DNA of 64,000 nucleotides from DASRHG01 sp035650655 (GTDB lineage Bacteria > Desulfobacterota > Binatia > DP-6). The notes under the pieces are model-generated. The model made no database searches, was not told the DNA's origin, and saw nothing but the letters and a program-made list of their open reading frames with translations. The position numbers were made by a program, and so were the translations under genes. Positions 24,492 to 32,647 of the stretch are shown here, piece after piece. How positions within the stretch are numbered: the first letter of the stretch is position 1; each line of letters starts with the position of its first letter. Location of the stretch: contig DASRHG010000097.1 in assembly GCA_035650655.1 (NCBI GenBank), positions 1 through 64,000 on the forward strand. Reading direction: 5' to 3'.

Positions 24492-26357
24492 ATGTCGCTC
24501 CCCCCGGCCCCCGCCGGCAACGGCGCCGACGAGATCACCCTTCGCGCGGACGACGCGCATCCGGCCGACGACGCCGATCCAGCGGCGGCTCCCAGGGAAG
24601 TCTCGGGGGCACTCCCGCGCGCCGCCCCGGGCAAGGGGGGGTTGCCGCAGCGTGGGCAGGGCGCCATCGTTCTGCCCTTCATGACGCCCGCGTCCTCGAT
24701 CCTCGAGTCCCGCTGGGCTCAGACGTTCCCCACGCTCGAGCCCGCGGAGCTCGATCGGCTCCGCCGCTTCGGCGAGCGGCGGACCTGGGGTGCGGGCGAG
24801 CACGTCGTCACGAGCGGCGAGGTGAGCCCGGGCATGGTCGTCGTCCTCTCGGGCGAGCTCGCGATCTCGCAGCACAACCCGCTCGGGCCCGACGAGCCGA
24901 TCGTCACGTACGGGCCGGGCGGGTTCATGGGCGAGCTGACGCAGCTCTCCGGCCGGCCGTCGCTCGTCGACGCGCGCGCCGTGAAGGCCCTCCAGGCGAT
25001 CGTCATCCCGCCGCCCCGGCTGCGCGACGTCCTCGTCGCGGAGGCGGAGCTCGGCGAGCGCATCATGCGCGCGCTCATCCTCCGCCGCGTGGGGCTCATC
25101 CAGAGCGGCGTCGCGGGACCGCTGATCGTCGGGCGCGCCGGCCACGGCGACGTGCTGCGGCTGGCCGGCTTCCTCTCGCGCAACGGGCATCCGCACCACG
25201 TCCTCGACCCGGAGAGCGACGCCTGCGCGCGGACGCTCGTCGAGCGGTTCAGCGTCGCGCCGGCCGAGCTGCCGATCGTCCTCTGTCCGAACGGGACGAT
25301 GCTGCGCAATCCGAGCGAGGTGGCGCTCGCCCGCTGCCTCGGCCTCGTACGCGCGATCGACCCCGCGAAGCTCTACGACGTCGCGATCGTCGGGGCGGGA
25401 CCGGCGGGCCTCGCCGCCGCCGTCTACGCCGCGTCCGAGGGGCTCGCCGTGCTCGTGCTCGACGCCCGCGCCTTCGGCGGGCAGGCCGGCGCGTCGGCGC
25501 GGATCGAGAACTACATGGGCTTCCCGACCGGCATCTCCGGGCTCGCCCTCATGGCCCGCGCGCACAACCAGGCGGAGAAGTTCGGCGCCGAGATGGCGAT
25601 CCCCGCCGAGGTCGTGCGCCTGCGCTGCGGCGCGGCCCGCGACGGCGCGCGCTTCGAGCTCGCGCTCGCCGGCGGCGAACGCGTGCGCGCGCGCGCCGTC
25701 GTGATCGCGAGCGGCGCCCGCTACCGCCGCCTCGACCTCCCGGACCTCGGCGAGTTCGAGGCGTCGTGCGTCCACTACTGGGCCTCGCCGCTCGAGGCGA
25801 AGCTCTGCACCGGGCAGGAGGTGGCGCTCGTCGGCGCCGGGAACTCGGCGGGCCAGGCGGCCGTCTACCTCGCGAGCCGGGTCGCGAAGGTCTCGCTCCT
25901 CGTCCGCGGCCCGAGCCTCGGCGCGAGCATGTCCCGCTACCTCGCCGACCGGATCGCCGCGCTGCCGAACGTCGAGGTGCGGCTCGGGACGCAGCTGTCC
26001 GCGCTCGAAGGCCGCGCGGGCGTCCTCGACGCCGTCCGCTGGCGCGACGTCCGGTCGGGCGCGGAGACGCGGCGGTCGATCGGCCACCTCTTCCTCTTCA
26101 TCGGCGCCGACCCGAACACCGCCTGGCTCTCGGAGTGCGGCGTGGCGCTCGACGCCAAGGGCTTCGTCCGGACGGGCGCGGACCTCGGCGACGGGCGCCG
26201 GCCGCTCGAGACGAGCCGGGACGGCGTGTTCGCGATCGGCGACGCCCGCGTCGGGTCCGTCAAGCGCGTCGCGGCGGCCGTCGGCGACGGCGCGCAGGTC
26301 GTCGCGGCGCTCCACGCCTTCCTCGGCGGGCGCACGGAGGCGAGGGCCGAGGGCTGA
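24492..26357 (+). CDS. Cyclic-nucleotide-domain / thioredoxin-reductase-like FAD protein
   Basis: Counting from the likeliest start, ATG 24681, the protein has 558 residues; the open frame from 24492 adds 63 low-complexity residues. It begins with a Crp-like cyclic-nucleotide-binding domain (LESRWAQTFPTLEPAELDRL, GEHVVTSGE, GGFMGELTQLSGRPSLVDARA). A thioredoxin-like strand region follows (VLDPESDACARTL), then a class II flavin reductase. That reductase has an FAD loop VAIVGAGPAGLAAAVYAA, AFGGQAGASARIENYMGF, an NAD(P)H loop VALVGAGNSAGQAAVYLA and a terminal GVFAIGDARVGSVKRVAAAVGDGAQV. The redox CxxC of true thioredoxin reductases is absent at the expected place (SCVHYWASPLEAKLC). A small UBP-type zinc finger gene lies downstream. 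Confidence 0.85.
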   Translation: MSLPPAPAGNGADEITLRADDAHPADDADPAAAPREVSGALPRAAPGKGGLPQRGQGAIVLPFMTPASSILESRWAQTFPTLEPAELDRLRRFGERRTWGAGEHVVTSGEVSPGMVVVLSGELAISQHNPLGPDEPIVTYGPGGFMGELTQLSGRPSLVDARAVKALQAIVIPPPRLRDVLVAEAELGERIMRALILRRVGLIQSGVAGPLIVGRAGHGDVLRLAGFLSRNGHPHHVLDPESDACARTLVERFSVAPAELPIVLCPNGTMLRNPSEVALARCLGLVRAIDPAKLYDVAIVGAGPAGLAAAVYAASEGLAVLVLDARAFGGQAGASARIENYMGFPTGISGLALMARAHNQAEKFGAEMAIPAEVVRLRCGAARDGARFELALAGGERVRARAVVIASGARYRRLDLPDLGEFEASCVHYWASPLEAKLCTGQEVALVGAGNSAGQAAVYLASRVAKVSLLVRGPSLGASMSRYLADRIAALPNVEVRLGTQLSALEGRAGVLDAVRWRDVRSGAETRRSIGHLFLFIGADPNTAWLSECGVALDAKGFVRTGADLGDGRRPLETSRDGVFAIGDARVGSVKRVAAAVGDGAQVVAALHAFLGGRTEARAEG

Positions 26358-26473
26358 CGCCGCCCGCCGCCGGCCGCGTGGGCGCGGGGCCTCGCACACG
26401 GGTGCCGGCGCGCTCGCGGCGAGCCGGGATGGCGTCGTCGCGATCGGCGACGTAGGCCCGAGCGGGAGGCCCG

Positions 26474-26782
26474 ATGGCTCACGCATGCGATCACGCGGCC
26501 GACATCCGGGACGTCGTCCCGAGCGCGCTCGGCTGCGAGGAGTGCCTCGCGATCCATTCCCGGTGGGTGCACCTCCGGCTCTGCCGGACGTGCGGCCACG
26601 TCGGCTGCTGCGACAGCTCGCCGCACCGTCACGCGACGAAGCACTTCCACGCGACGCGCCACCCGATCATCGAGGGCTACGATCCGCCCGAGGGCTGGGG
26701 CTGGTGCTACGTCGACGAGGTGATGCTCGACCTCGGCGATCGCACGACGCCGCAGCGCGGCCCGATCCCGCGCTGGGCGTGA
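26474..26782 (+). CDS. UBP-type zinc finger protein
   Basis: The 102-residue protein consists of one ubiquitin-hydrolase-type (UBP) zinc finger: CDHAAD at the start, then GCEECLAIHSRWVHLRLCRTCGHVGCCDSSPHRHATKHFHATRHPII. Cys and His ligands are at the standard spacing. In eukaryotes this fold reads free ubiquitin C-termini; bacterial stand-alone versions have unknown targets. The gene follows the cyclic-nucleotide/thioredoxin-reductase gene by 117 bases on the same strand. Those two families are neighbours in many bacteria, so a functional link is likely. The protein ends shortly after the finger (RGPIPRWA). Confidence 0.88.
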   Translation: MAHACDHAADIRDVVPSALGCEECLAIHSRWVHLRLCRTCGHVGCCDSSPHRHATKHFHATRHPIIEGYDPPEGWGWCYVDEVMLDLGDRTTPQRGPIPRWA

Positions 26783-27002
26783 ACGTGCGTGCGGTCCTCG
26801 AGACCATCGGCGGCCGCACGCGCGCGACGGCCGCCGCGGTCGAGGCGCACCGAGCGCTCCGCGGCGCTCGGCTGGCCGAACGAGGGGGGCACCCCTGCCC
26901 TTTCGAGCGTGCGGTCCCCGTCGACTCGAGGCGGTGCGCCGCTCTTCCCCTGGGCGCGTGACGGCGAAGCTCGCGGCGACGGCCAGCCGCAGCAGCCAGC
27001 TG

Positions 27003-27740
27003 CTAGCGCGCCGGCTCCGCCGGGGCCGGCGTCCCCGGCTCCACGTCGTACCGCGCGATCACGCTCGACGCGACCGTGACGCGCCCCGCCTCGACGGGCG
27101 TCGGCGCGGCCTCGGCACGCATCGCCGCCGCGCGCGGGAAGGGCTCGGGCGGGACGACCGACGAGCTGCCCTCGCGCACGTCGCGCAGCGGGCCCAGGCG
27201 GACGCCCATCGCGTCGGCGACCGCGCGTGCCTTCTGCTGCGCCTGCTTCGCCGCGCGGGCGAGCGCGTCCATGCGCGCCGCCGTGTCGTCGCGGAGCGCG
27301 AAGCCGACGTCCTGGACGTCGGTCGCGCCGGCGGCGACGGCGGCGTCGATCACGCCGCCGACCTTCGCCGGGTCGGTGCGGACGCGGAGCCGGCTCGACG
27401 CGCGGTAGCCGACGATGCGCGGCGCCTCCTTCGGCCGGGCCGGCTCCGGCCGCCCGTCGGCGTAGACGGGCGCGAGGGAGACACCGACCGTCTGCACGTC
27501 GCCCTCGGGAACGCCGAGGGCGCGGATGCCGGCGAGCGCCTTGCTCACGACCGTGCTCACGCGCTCCTGCGCGGCCGCGGCGGTGTCCGCCTGGGCCGTC
27601 GCGCCGACGGTCACGATGGCGACGTCGGGCGCCGAGCGGACCTCGGCCGTCCCGGTGACGGTGATCGCCGGCCGCTCGCGCGCGCGGTCGGCGGCGAGGA
27701 CGGCCGTGGGGACGAGGACGGCGAGGGCGAAGGCGCGCAT
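27003..27740 (-). CDS. SIMPL-domain (DUF541) periplasmic protein
   Basis: From ATG 27740 the protein has 245 residues and a signal peptide (MRAFALAVLVPTAVLAADRA). An upstream start at 27776 would place charged residues before the signal and is less likely. The mature part opens with PAITVTGTAEVRSAPDVAIVTVGATAQA, the SIMPL hallmark, then ERVSTVVSKALAGIRALGVPEGDVQTVGVSLAPVY and a GYRASSRLRVRT strand. SIMPL proteins are oligomeric periplasmic proteins whose role is mostly unknown, with links to stress and outer-membrane integrity. The gene lies about 85 bases downstream of the broken RES toxin fragment on the same strand. Confidence 0.88.
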   Translation of the reverse strand: MRAFALAVLVPTAVLAADRARERPAITVTGTAEVRSAPDVAIVTVGATAQADTAAAAQERVSTVVSKALAGIRALGVPEGDVQTVGVSLAPVYADGRPEPARPKEAPRIVGYRASSRLRVRTDPAKVGGVIDAAVAAGATDVQDVGFALRDDTAARMDALARAAKQAQQKARAVADAMGVRLGPLRDVREGSSSVVPPEPFPRAAAMRAEAAPTPVEAGRVTVASSVIARYDVEPGTPAPAEPAR

Positions 27741-27825
27741 CCGGGGAGGAATGCGCGTCGCGGCGCCCGCGGGCAAGAGGGGCCCGCCGGCGGCTGCACC
27801 TGCGTCTGCCGAGGAGCCGCGGGGC

Positions 27826-28019
27826 CTACCCCCGGCGCGGTCGCCGCCCCCACACGCGCGGGTCGAACGAGAACGGGCGCGGGGCGCCGAACGCGATCCG
27901 GCGGAAGTCGCGATGCGCGGGGTTCAGGAGGTAGTTGCGCTCCTCGGGCACGACGGCGGACGGCACGGCGAGGACGGCGGTCTCGCTTGCGCGCGCCGGC
28001 AGAGGCGCCAGACGCGCAT
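27826..28019 (-). pseudogene. RES-domain toxin with its middle deleted
   Basis: The toxin begins MRVWRLCRRA at 28019, its ATG sharing one base with the antitoxin stop (TGATG). After these ten residues the coding changes frame near 27995 and continues as ASETAVLAVPSAVVPEERNYLLNPAHRDF and a few more residues, which is the C-terminal strand-helix of the RES fold. RES toxins degrade or modify NAD+ and need an Arg and Glu pair in the part that is missing, about 100 residues. The ten-residue start and the C-terminal tail are joined with no space. The gene cannot make an active toxin. The antitoxin before it is intact. Confidence 0.78.
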
Positions 28020-28465
28020 CAACCGAGGACGCCGTGCGAGAGACGGCCGAGGACGTCCTCGACCTGCCGCGCGCCGAGGTCGGTGTCGAGGTGATGCAGC
28101 GGGACCGCGCTCCCGAGCGCGCGATTGGGCCGCCGGAGCCAGCGTGCCGCCTTGGCGCGATCGCCGAGCGTCTCCTCGGCGAGCGCGGCGATGCGCGCGA
28201 CGCGGAACAGGCGGTCGGACTCGTCGGGGCGGAGGCGCCGCTCGTGCTTGCGGCGCGCGAGCGTGCGCGCCGGGATGCCGAGGATCGCCGGCACGCTCTT
28301 CGCGTCGATCTCGTACGCGGAGGCGAGCGCGGTGACGGTGTCGTACGGGAGGCCGCGACGGAGGCGGAGCCGGAGGGCGTCCAGGTCCGCGGGCTCCGAG
28401 TGGAGCGCCTTGCGCCCGCCGAGCGCGGAGACGATCCGCCGGGCGACGGTGCCGCGTGCTGCCAT
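28019..28465 (-). CDS. Xre/MbcA/ParS-type antitoxin (DUF2384)
   Basis: This 148-residue protein has an N-terminal Xre-like helical part (LPYDTVTALASAYEIDAKSVPAILGIPARTLARRK) and a C-terminal toxin-binding domain (ESDRLFRVARIAALAEETLGDRAKAARWLRRPNRALGSAVPLHHLDTDLGARQVEDVLGRLSHGVLG). The PNRALGSAVPL segment is typical of antitoxins paired with RES toxins. Start ATG 28465 follows a GATAAG box that could be part of its promoter. The 10-bp palindrome GCCATATGGC at 28483-28492 is a possible operator. The stop codon overlaps the toxin ATG by one base. As its toxin is gutted, this antitoxin is now an orphan and may persist as a DNA-binding regulator or as an anti-addiction module. Confidence 0.82.
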   Translation of the reverse strand: MAARGTVARRIVSALGGRKALHSEPADLDALRLRLRRGLPYDTVTALASAYEIDAKSVPAILGIPARTLARRKHERRLRPDESDRLFRVARIAALAEETLGDRAKAARWLRRPNRALGSAVPLHHLDTDLGARQVEDVLGRLSHGVLG

Positions 28466-28530
28466 GTGGCACAGAGCTTATCGCCATATGGCCGCACACG
28501 CAATCTCCGTCGGGCGACCCGGCGCGAAAA

Positions 28531-28548
28531 AGTCTACACGTGTAGACT
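28531..28548 (-). terminator. Perfect 18-bp palindrome with a T-run (terminator and/or operator)
   Basis: AGTCTACACGTGTAGACT is a perfect palindrome followed on the minus strand by TTTT. It lies nine bases after the stop codon of the hypothetical gene at 28558 and 66 bases before the antitoxin start. A stem of seven pairs with an ACGT loop and a T-tail would end the upstream transcript. The symmetry also suits an Xre-type operator. Both roles are possible. Confidence 0.6.
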
Positions 28549-28557
28549 CGGGATCGG

Positions 28558-29193
28558 TCAGCTAGAAAGTCGCTGCCCCTGCCCCGCCAGACGGATGACC
28601 CCCTGCGCCGCGCCCACCGCCCGCGCGCACCGCTGCACGGCGAGGTCGAGCGCCTCCAGCACCTCCCGCGGCACCCCGGGGACCCGCTCCGCGCGCTTGC
28701 GGACCGAGCGCAGCGTCCGGAGGAAGAGCCGGAGCGAGGGCGCGGCCGCCTTCCCCCGCCGCCGGAGCGCCGCGAACTCGCGTGCCGTGAGCGAGCCGTC
28801 GAGCGCCTTGCGCCGCATCCGCTCGAGCTCGGCGCGGAGCGCGTCGCTCAGGTGCCCCTCCGCGAGGCGCTCGTCGATCCACATCGCGGCGAACGCGTCC
28901 GACAGCTCGGGGATGAACCCCTTCGGCCTGCGCCCGAGCCACTCCGGGTGCCTCGCGCGCACCCAGTCGTGGACCTGGAGGTACCGGTAGAGCGCCGCCC
29001 GCCCGAGGCGCAGCCGGCGCTGCGCGTACGTCTCGATGTCCGGGAACGCGAGCGCCTTCCAGAGCCGCTCGTCGCGCACGCGCGCGAGCAGCGCCGCGGC
29101 GCGGAGGTAGGAGAGCTGGACGTTCTTGAGGTGCCCCTTCAGGACGAAGGTCACCTGGTTCGCGACCTGGGCGAGGCTCGGCTTCCGGGTCAC
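28558..29193 (-). CDS. Hypothetical helical protein, unknown family
   Basis: From GTG 29193 the frame encodes 211 residues starting VTRKPSLAQVANQVTFVLKGHLKNVQLSYLRAAALLARV. Conserved-looking features are KALAFPDIETYAQRRLRLGRAALYRYLQVHDWVRARHPEWL, which resembles a DNA-binding helical unit, then FIPELSDAFAAMWIDERL and a basic, Leu-rich C-terminal part. I recall similar proteins only as hypothetical genes in deltaproteobacterial genomes. A strong terminator candidate follows the stop codon. Because the frame continues upstream without a better start, GTG 29193 is chosen where sequence similarity to a normal N-terminus begins. No function is proposed. Confidence 0.55.
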   Translation of the reverse strand: MTRKPSLAQVANQVTFVLKGHLKNVQLSYLRAAALLARVRDERLWKALAFPDIETYAQRRLRLGRAALYRYLQVHDWVRARHPEWLGRRPKGFIPELSDAFAAMWIDERLAEGHLSDALRAELERMRRKALDGSLTAREFAALRRRGKAAAPSLRLFLRTLRSVRKRAERVPGVPREVLEALDLAVQRCARAVGAAQGVIRLAGQGQRLSS

Positions 29194-29344
29194 GCCGCGC
29201 CCCCTACGCCACGCAAGCGCACCATTCCAGCCGCGGTGCGTCGGCGTTTGGCCGCGCCCGGCGCCGCGTGCTACGCGGACGCGGCGTGGCGCCGGGAGCG
29301 TGGGACGACCAGCTCGCCGTGTCGCGCGTCGAGGGCGAGGCGCC

Positions 29345-30175
29345 GTGAGCGCGGACGCCGACTTGCGCATCATCGCCATCGACTGGTCCGGCGCCCGCAC
29401 CGGCGCGCGCCGGAAGATCTGGGCCGCGGAGGCCGGTCCGCACGAGCTCGTACACCTCTGGCACGGGCTCGACCGCGACGCGGTCGGCGACCTTCTCGTC
29501 GATCGCGCCGGGCACGACCCGAGCCTCGTCGTCGGGATCGACTTCGCCTTCTCGCTCCCGCGCGCCTTCCTCGTCGCGCGCGGCATCGCGTGCGCTCCCG
29601 ATCTCTGGGCCCGCGCCGCCGTGGAGGGCGAGGCCTGGCTCGCACGCTGCGAGCCGCCGTTCTGGGGGCGGCGGGGGACGCGCCGCCCGGGGCCGGCCGC
29701 CGGCGGCCTGCGTCGCACGGAGGAGGAGGTCGCGCGCGCCTGCGGCACGCGGCCGAAGTCGGCCTTCCAGATCGGCGGCGCCGGCGCGGTCGGCACCGGC
29801 TCGATCCGCGGGATGCCGCTCCTCGCGCGGCTGCGGGCGGCGGGCTTCTCCATCTGGCCCTTCGACGCGCCGCGCCTTCCGCTGGTCGTCGAGATCTACC
29901 CGCGGGCGCTCTATCGCCGCGCCGTGAACAAGTCGGACCCGCGCGCCCGGCTCGCCGCCTTCGACGCGGCGGCCGCGCGCGCGACGCCCGACGCGCGCGC
30001 GTGCGTCGCGCGCTCGGACGACGCGTTCGACGCCGCGGTCGCGGCGGTCGTCATGGCGCGGCACGCGGCGGAGCTGCGGGCGCTGCCCGCGACCGCCGAC
30101 GCCGAGCGGCGGCTCGAGGGGATCATCTGGACCCCGCTCAGAACGCGAGCAGGTCGATGCGCTCGACGTTCATGA
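29345..30175 (+). CDS. DUF429 protein (predicted RNase H-like nuclease)
   Basis: The 276-residue protein starts at GTG 29345, with GGCGAGG just upstream, and reads SADADLRIIAIDWSGARTGARRKIWAAE. This is the first beta strand of the RNase H-like fold in DUF429, with Asp in AIDWSG as the probable metal ligand. Further matches are LVVGIDFAFSLPRAFLV (second acidic strand), KSAFQIGGAGAVGTGSIRGM and PLVVEIYPRALYRRAVNKSD. The closing helix DDAFDAAVAAVVMARH carries the last Asp residues. The set of acidic residues suggests an active nuclease of unknown substrate. Its 3' end overlaps the convergent PKD-protein gene by 38 bases. Confidence 0.85.
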   Translation: MSADADLRIIAIDWSGARTGARRKIWAAEAGPHELVHLWHGLDRDAVGDLLVDRAGHDPSLVVGIDFAFSLPRAFLVARGIACAPDLWARAAVEGEAWLARCEPPFWGRRGTRRPGPAAGGLRRTEEEVARACGTRPKSAFQIGGAGAVGTGSIRGMPLLARLRAAGFSIWPFDAPRLPLVVEIYPRALYRRAVNKSDPRARLAAFDAAAARATPDARACVARSDDAFDAAVAAVVMARHAAELRALPATADAERRLEGIIWTPLRTRAGRCARRS

Positions 30176-32306
30176 GCCCGACGGCGGCGCAGGGCGTGTC
30201 GCCCGCCGGCGAGGAGAAGACGAGCGTCCCGCCGAGCCGCAGGTTCGTGCCGAGCGCGAGCGGCAGGCCCGGCCGGGGCGGCGGGCCCTCGGTCGCCCCG
30301 AAGCTCACGAGGACGACCGCGTCGTTCGAGCCCGGCGCCGCCCGACCCGCGGCGATCGACTTCGAGCCGAGGCGCGTCATGCCCTGGTTGCTCGGCAGCG
30401 TGAAGACCGCGCACGGCGTCCGCTGCGCGAGCGGCAGCGCGCCGCCGCTGGCGCTCTGCTGCGGGAACACCTTGTAGAGCGCGATCGTCGCCGCCGTGCC
30501 GCCGTCGCTCGCCTGCGCGTAGAGGACGGCGCCGTCGGGATGGAGCTGAAACGCGTCCGTCACGCCGGGGACGACCTCGAGCGGCGTCGGGGGCGGGCCG
30601 ACGATCCGGTAGATGCCGCCGTTCGTCCGGAAGCTCGCGAACACCGCCGCGCCGTCGGGCGTCACCTCGAGGTCGCCCGTCGGGTCGAAGTCGCCGTCGC
30701 AGGCGTCGGCGCCTTCGGCGCGGTCGATCGGGCCGTAGAGCGTGCTCGCCGCGCCGCTCGCCTTGCCGAGCGCGACGAGATCCTCCTCCGCGGCGCGGAG
30801 ACAGCTCGACGAGTCCGGGAGGTCCATGGCGCGCGCCAGGTAGACCGCGCCGCCCGCGCGGCGGTCGCACGCGACGTTCGTCGTGTCGTCCTGGGTGCGC
30901 GCGAACACGTCGGCCTCCGCGCGGCTTCCGTCCGCCCCGAGACCAACGTGGAGCACGCTCTCCGTCTTCGTCAGGTCGCCGCGGGGATCGGTGAACGTGC
31001 CCGTGTCGCTCAGGAGGTAGAGGTTCCCGTGGCCGTCGCCGCAGAGGTCGATCGGCTGGAAGCGCACCGGCGACGACGTCGTGCAGCTCTCGCCGCCGGA
31101 CCGGCAGTCGTTCGAGACGACGCAGAGATCCTGGGTGCCGCCGCCGGCGTGGCTCCGGCAGACGCCGACCGTGTCGTCGACCGCCACGCGCGCGCCGCTC
31201 GGGCGGATCGCGAACGTGCCGGCGCCCGACGCGTGGCCGAAGACGGGATCCGCCGCGAGCGTCGGGCCGCTGCCCGGCGCCGTGCCGCCGAAGCCGTGGG
31301 CGAGCGCGTGGATCACCGGGCGGTTCGCGCTGCTCGCGACGCCCGTGAGGACGGCCTGCTGGTGGCCGGGCGCGGCCGGCGCGAACGCGAGGACGACGTC
31401 GGCGTGCTCGCCGGGGCCGAGGTCGAGCGTCGCCGGCGTCACCGTGAAGGCGGCCGCGTCGGTCGCGAGGTGGACGCGGAGCTCGCTGGTCGGCGCCGGG
31501 TCGAGGTTCGTGACCGTGATGGTCGCCGTGCCCTGCCCGCCGACCGGCACGGCGCCGAGCTCGAGCGACCCCGCCGCCCCGAGCCGGAAGAGCCCCGGCG
31601 TCCGACCGGGCGCGACGGCGGGAATGGCGAGGAGACGCGTCCGCGCGCTCGCCGCGAGCTGGCCGTCGCTCACCGTGAGCGACACCTCGAGGTCGGCGCT
31701 GCCGTCGGCGAAGACGTGGGTCGGGCTCGGGTCGGTCGCATGCGCGCTCCCGTCGCCGAAGTCCCAGTCGTACGTGAGCCAGTCGTGATCCGGGTCGAAG
31801 CTCCCCGTGCCGCTGAACTGGATCGGCACCCCGGCGAGGATCGCCTCGCTCGTCCCGCCGATCACCGCCGTCGGCGCCCGGTCGCCCGCCGCGGCGGCGC
31901 GGAAGCGGACGGTGTGGACCTCGCGGAGACGCCGCCGCGGCCGTCCGAACGGTTGCGAGCGGGCGCTCACCCGGAGCCGGTTCACGCGGTGGGGGCCCAT
32001 CCGGAGGAGCGCGGCGCCGAGGACGGCGCGCTTGCCGCTGCCGCCGGCGTCGGTGAAGTCGACGAAGCGCCGGCTCACGTCCCGCCCGCCGAGCCGCGCC
32101 CGGAACGTGCGGGCGTCGACGCCGGCGCCGCCCGCCGTCTTCCCGAGGTAGACCTTCGCGTTGACGAACGGATGCGCGGGCACGACCCCCACCGCCGTCG
32201 GGGAGGCGACGAGCAGGAGGCGCTCCCGCCGCCCGCGGCGGGCGCCGTCGGCCGCCGGCACGGCCGCGAGCGCGAGCACCGCGAGCACCGCCGCGATCCG
32301 GGACAT
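30138..32306 (-). CDS. Secreted PKD-domain protein with an ASPM-like domain
   Basis: Starting at ATG 32306 the 722-residue protein has a signal peptide (MSRIAAVLAVLALAAVPAADG). An N-terminal domain of about 110 residues is followed by a PKD domain (PTAVIGGTSEAILAGVPIQFSGTGSFDPDHDWLTYDWDFGDGSAHATDPSPTHVF) and an ASPM/SPD-2/Hydin-type Ig-like domain (LELGAVPVGGQGTATITVTNL, LDLGPGEHADVVLAFAPAAPG). The C-terminal 350 residues form a propeller-like domain with several Cys pairs (VCRSHAGGGTQDLCVVSNDC). The protein is extracellular or periplasmic and probably binds polysaccharide or protein partners. It ends near a convergent DUF429 gene. No catalytic site is visible. Confidence 0.75.
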   Translation of the reverse strand: MSRIAAVLAVLALAAVPAADGARRGRRERLLLVASPTAVGVVPAHPFVNAKVYLGKTAGGAGVDARTFRARLGGRDVSRRFVDFTDAGGSGKRAVLGAALLRMGPHRVNRLRVSARSQPFGRPRRRLREVHTVRFRAAAAGDRAPTAVIGGTSEAILAGVPIQFSGTGSFDPDHDWLTYDWDFGDGSAHATDPSPTHVFADGSADLEVSLTVSDGQLAASARTRLLAIPAVAPGRTPGLFRLGAAGSLELGAVPVGGQGTATITVTNLDPAPTSELRVHLATDAAAFTVTPATLDLGPGEHADVVLAFAPAAPGHQQAVLTGVASSANRPVIHALAHGFGGTAPGSGPTLAADPVFGHASGAGTFAIRPSGARVAVDDTVGVCRSHAGGGTQDLCVVSNDCRSGGESCTTSSPVRFQPIDLCGDGHGNLYLLSDTGTFTDPRGDLTKTESVLHVGLGADGSRAEADVFARTQDDTTNVACDRRAGGAVYLARAMDLPDSSSCLRAAEEDLVALGKASGAASTLYGPIDRAEGADACDGDFDPTGDLEVTPDGAAVFASFRTNGGIYRIVGPPPTPLEVVPGVTDAFQLHPDGAVLYAQASDGGTAATIALYKVFPQQSASGGALPLAQRTPCAVFTLPSNQGMTRLGSKSIAAGRAAPGSNDAVVLVSFGATEGPPPRPGLPLALGTNLRLGGTLVFSSPAGDTPCAAVGLMNVERIDLLAF

Positions 32307-32368
32307 GCGGCGGCGGAGCGGGCCGGCGCGGGCCCGGCGCTGCTGCCGGCGCGGCGCGCCGAGCCCGT

Positions 32369-32647
32369 TCACTCCTCGCTCTGCGCCTCGCGCTTCACGC
32401 GCTCCTTGTCGGCGTGCGCGTTGTCCTTCAGGCGCGCGGCGTTCGCCTTCCACGTGCGCCCGGCGGTGTGCGGGCCGTGCTCGAAGAAGTCGCGGACGGT
32501 GCGGCCGACGGTGAGCGCGGAGCCGCGGACGGTGTGCCCCGCGAGCCGGCCCGACTCCATCACGACCCCGATCGGGTTCGCGGCGGCGGGCGCGGCGGCA
32601 AGGAGCACGACGGCGAGGAGTGCGGGGGCCGTCCGATGTGCGGTCAC
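32369..32647 (-). CDS. Small periplasmic protein, hypothetical
   Basis: A 92-residue protein starts at GTG 32647 (VTAHRTAPALLAVVLLAAAPAAANP), so a signal peptide is clear. The mature part is helical and charged (GRTVRDFFEHGPHTAGRTWKANAARLKDNAHADKERVKREAQSEE). The start codon overlaps the histidine kinase stop by four bases (GTGA), which makes it part of that operon. Its role is unknown. Small exported proteins after membrane-sensing kinases sometimes act as accessory sensors, but that is only a possibility here. Confidence 0.7.
   Translation of the reverse strand: MTAHRTAPALLAVVLLAAAPAAANPIGVVMESGRLAGHTVRGSALTVGRTVRDFFEHGPHTAGRTWKANAARLKDNAHADKERVKREAQSEE

Noticed and set aside
24492..24680. 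The first 63 codons of the long frame of the cNMP-reductase gene as true N-terminus
   Set aside because: They are low-complexity and unlike the family, whose start matches ATG 24681; the upstream start cannot be wholly excluded because it lies four bases after the previous stop.
22236..26486. A 1416-codon minus-strand frame spanning the propeller and cNMP-reductase genes
   Set aside because: Only its last 120 codons (22236-22598) form a real gene with its own ribosome site; the rest is antisense of two genes with intact motifs.
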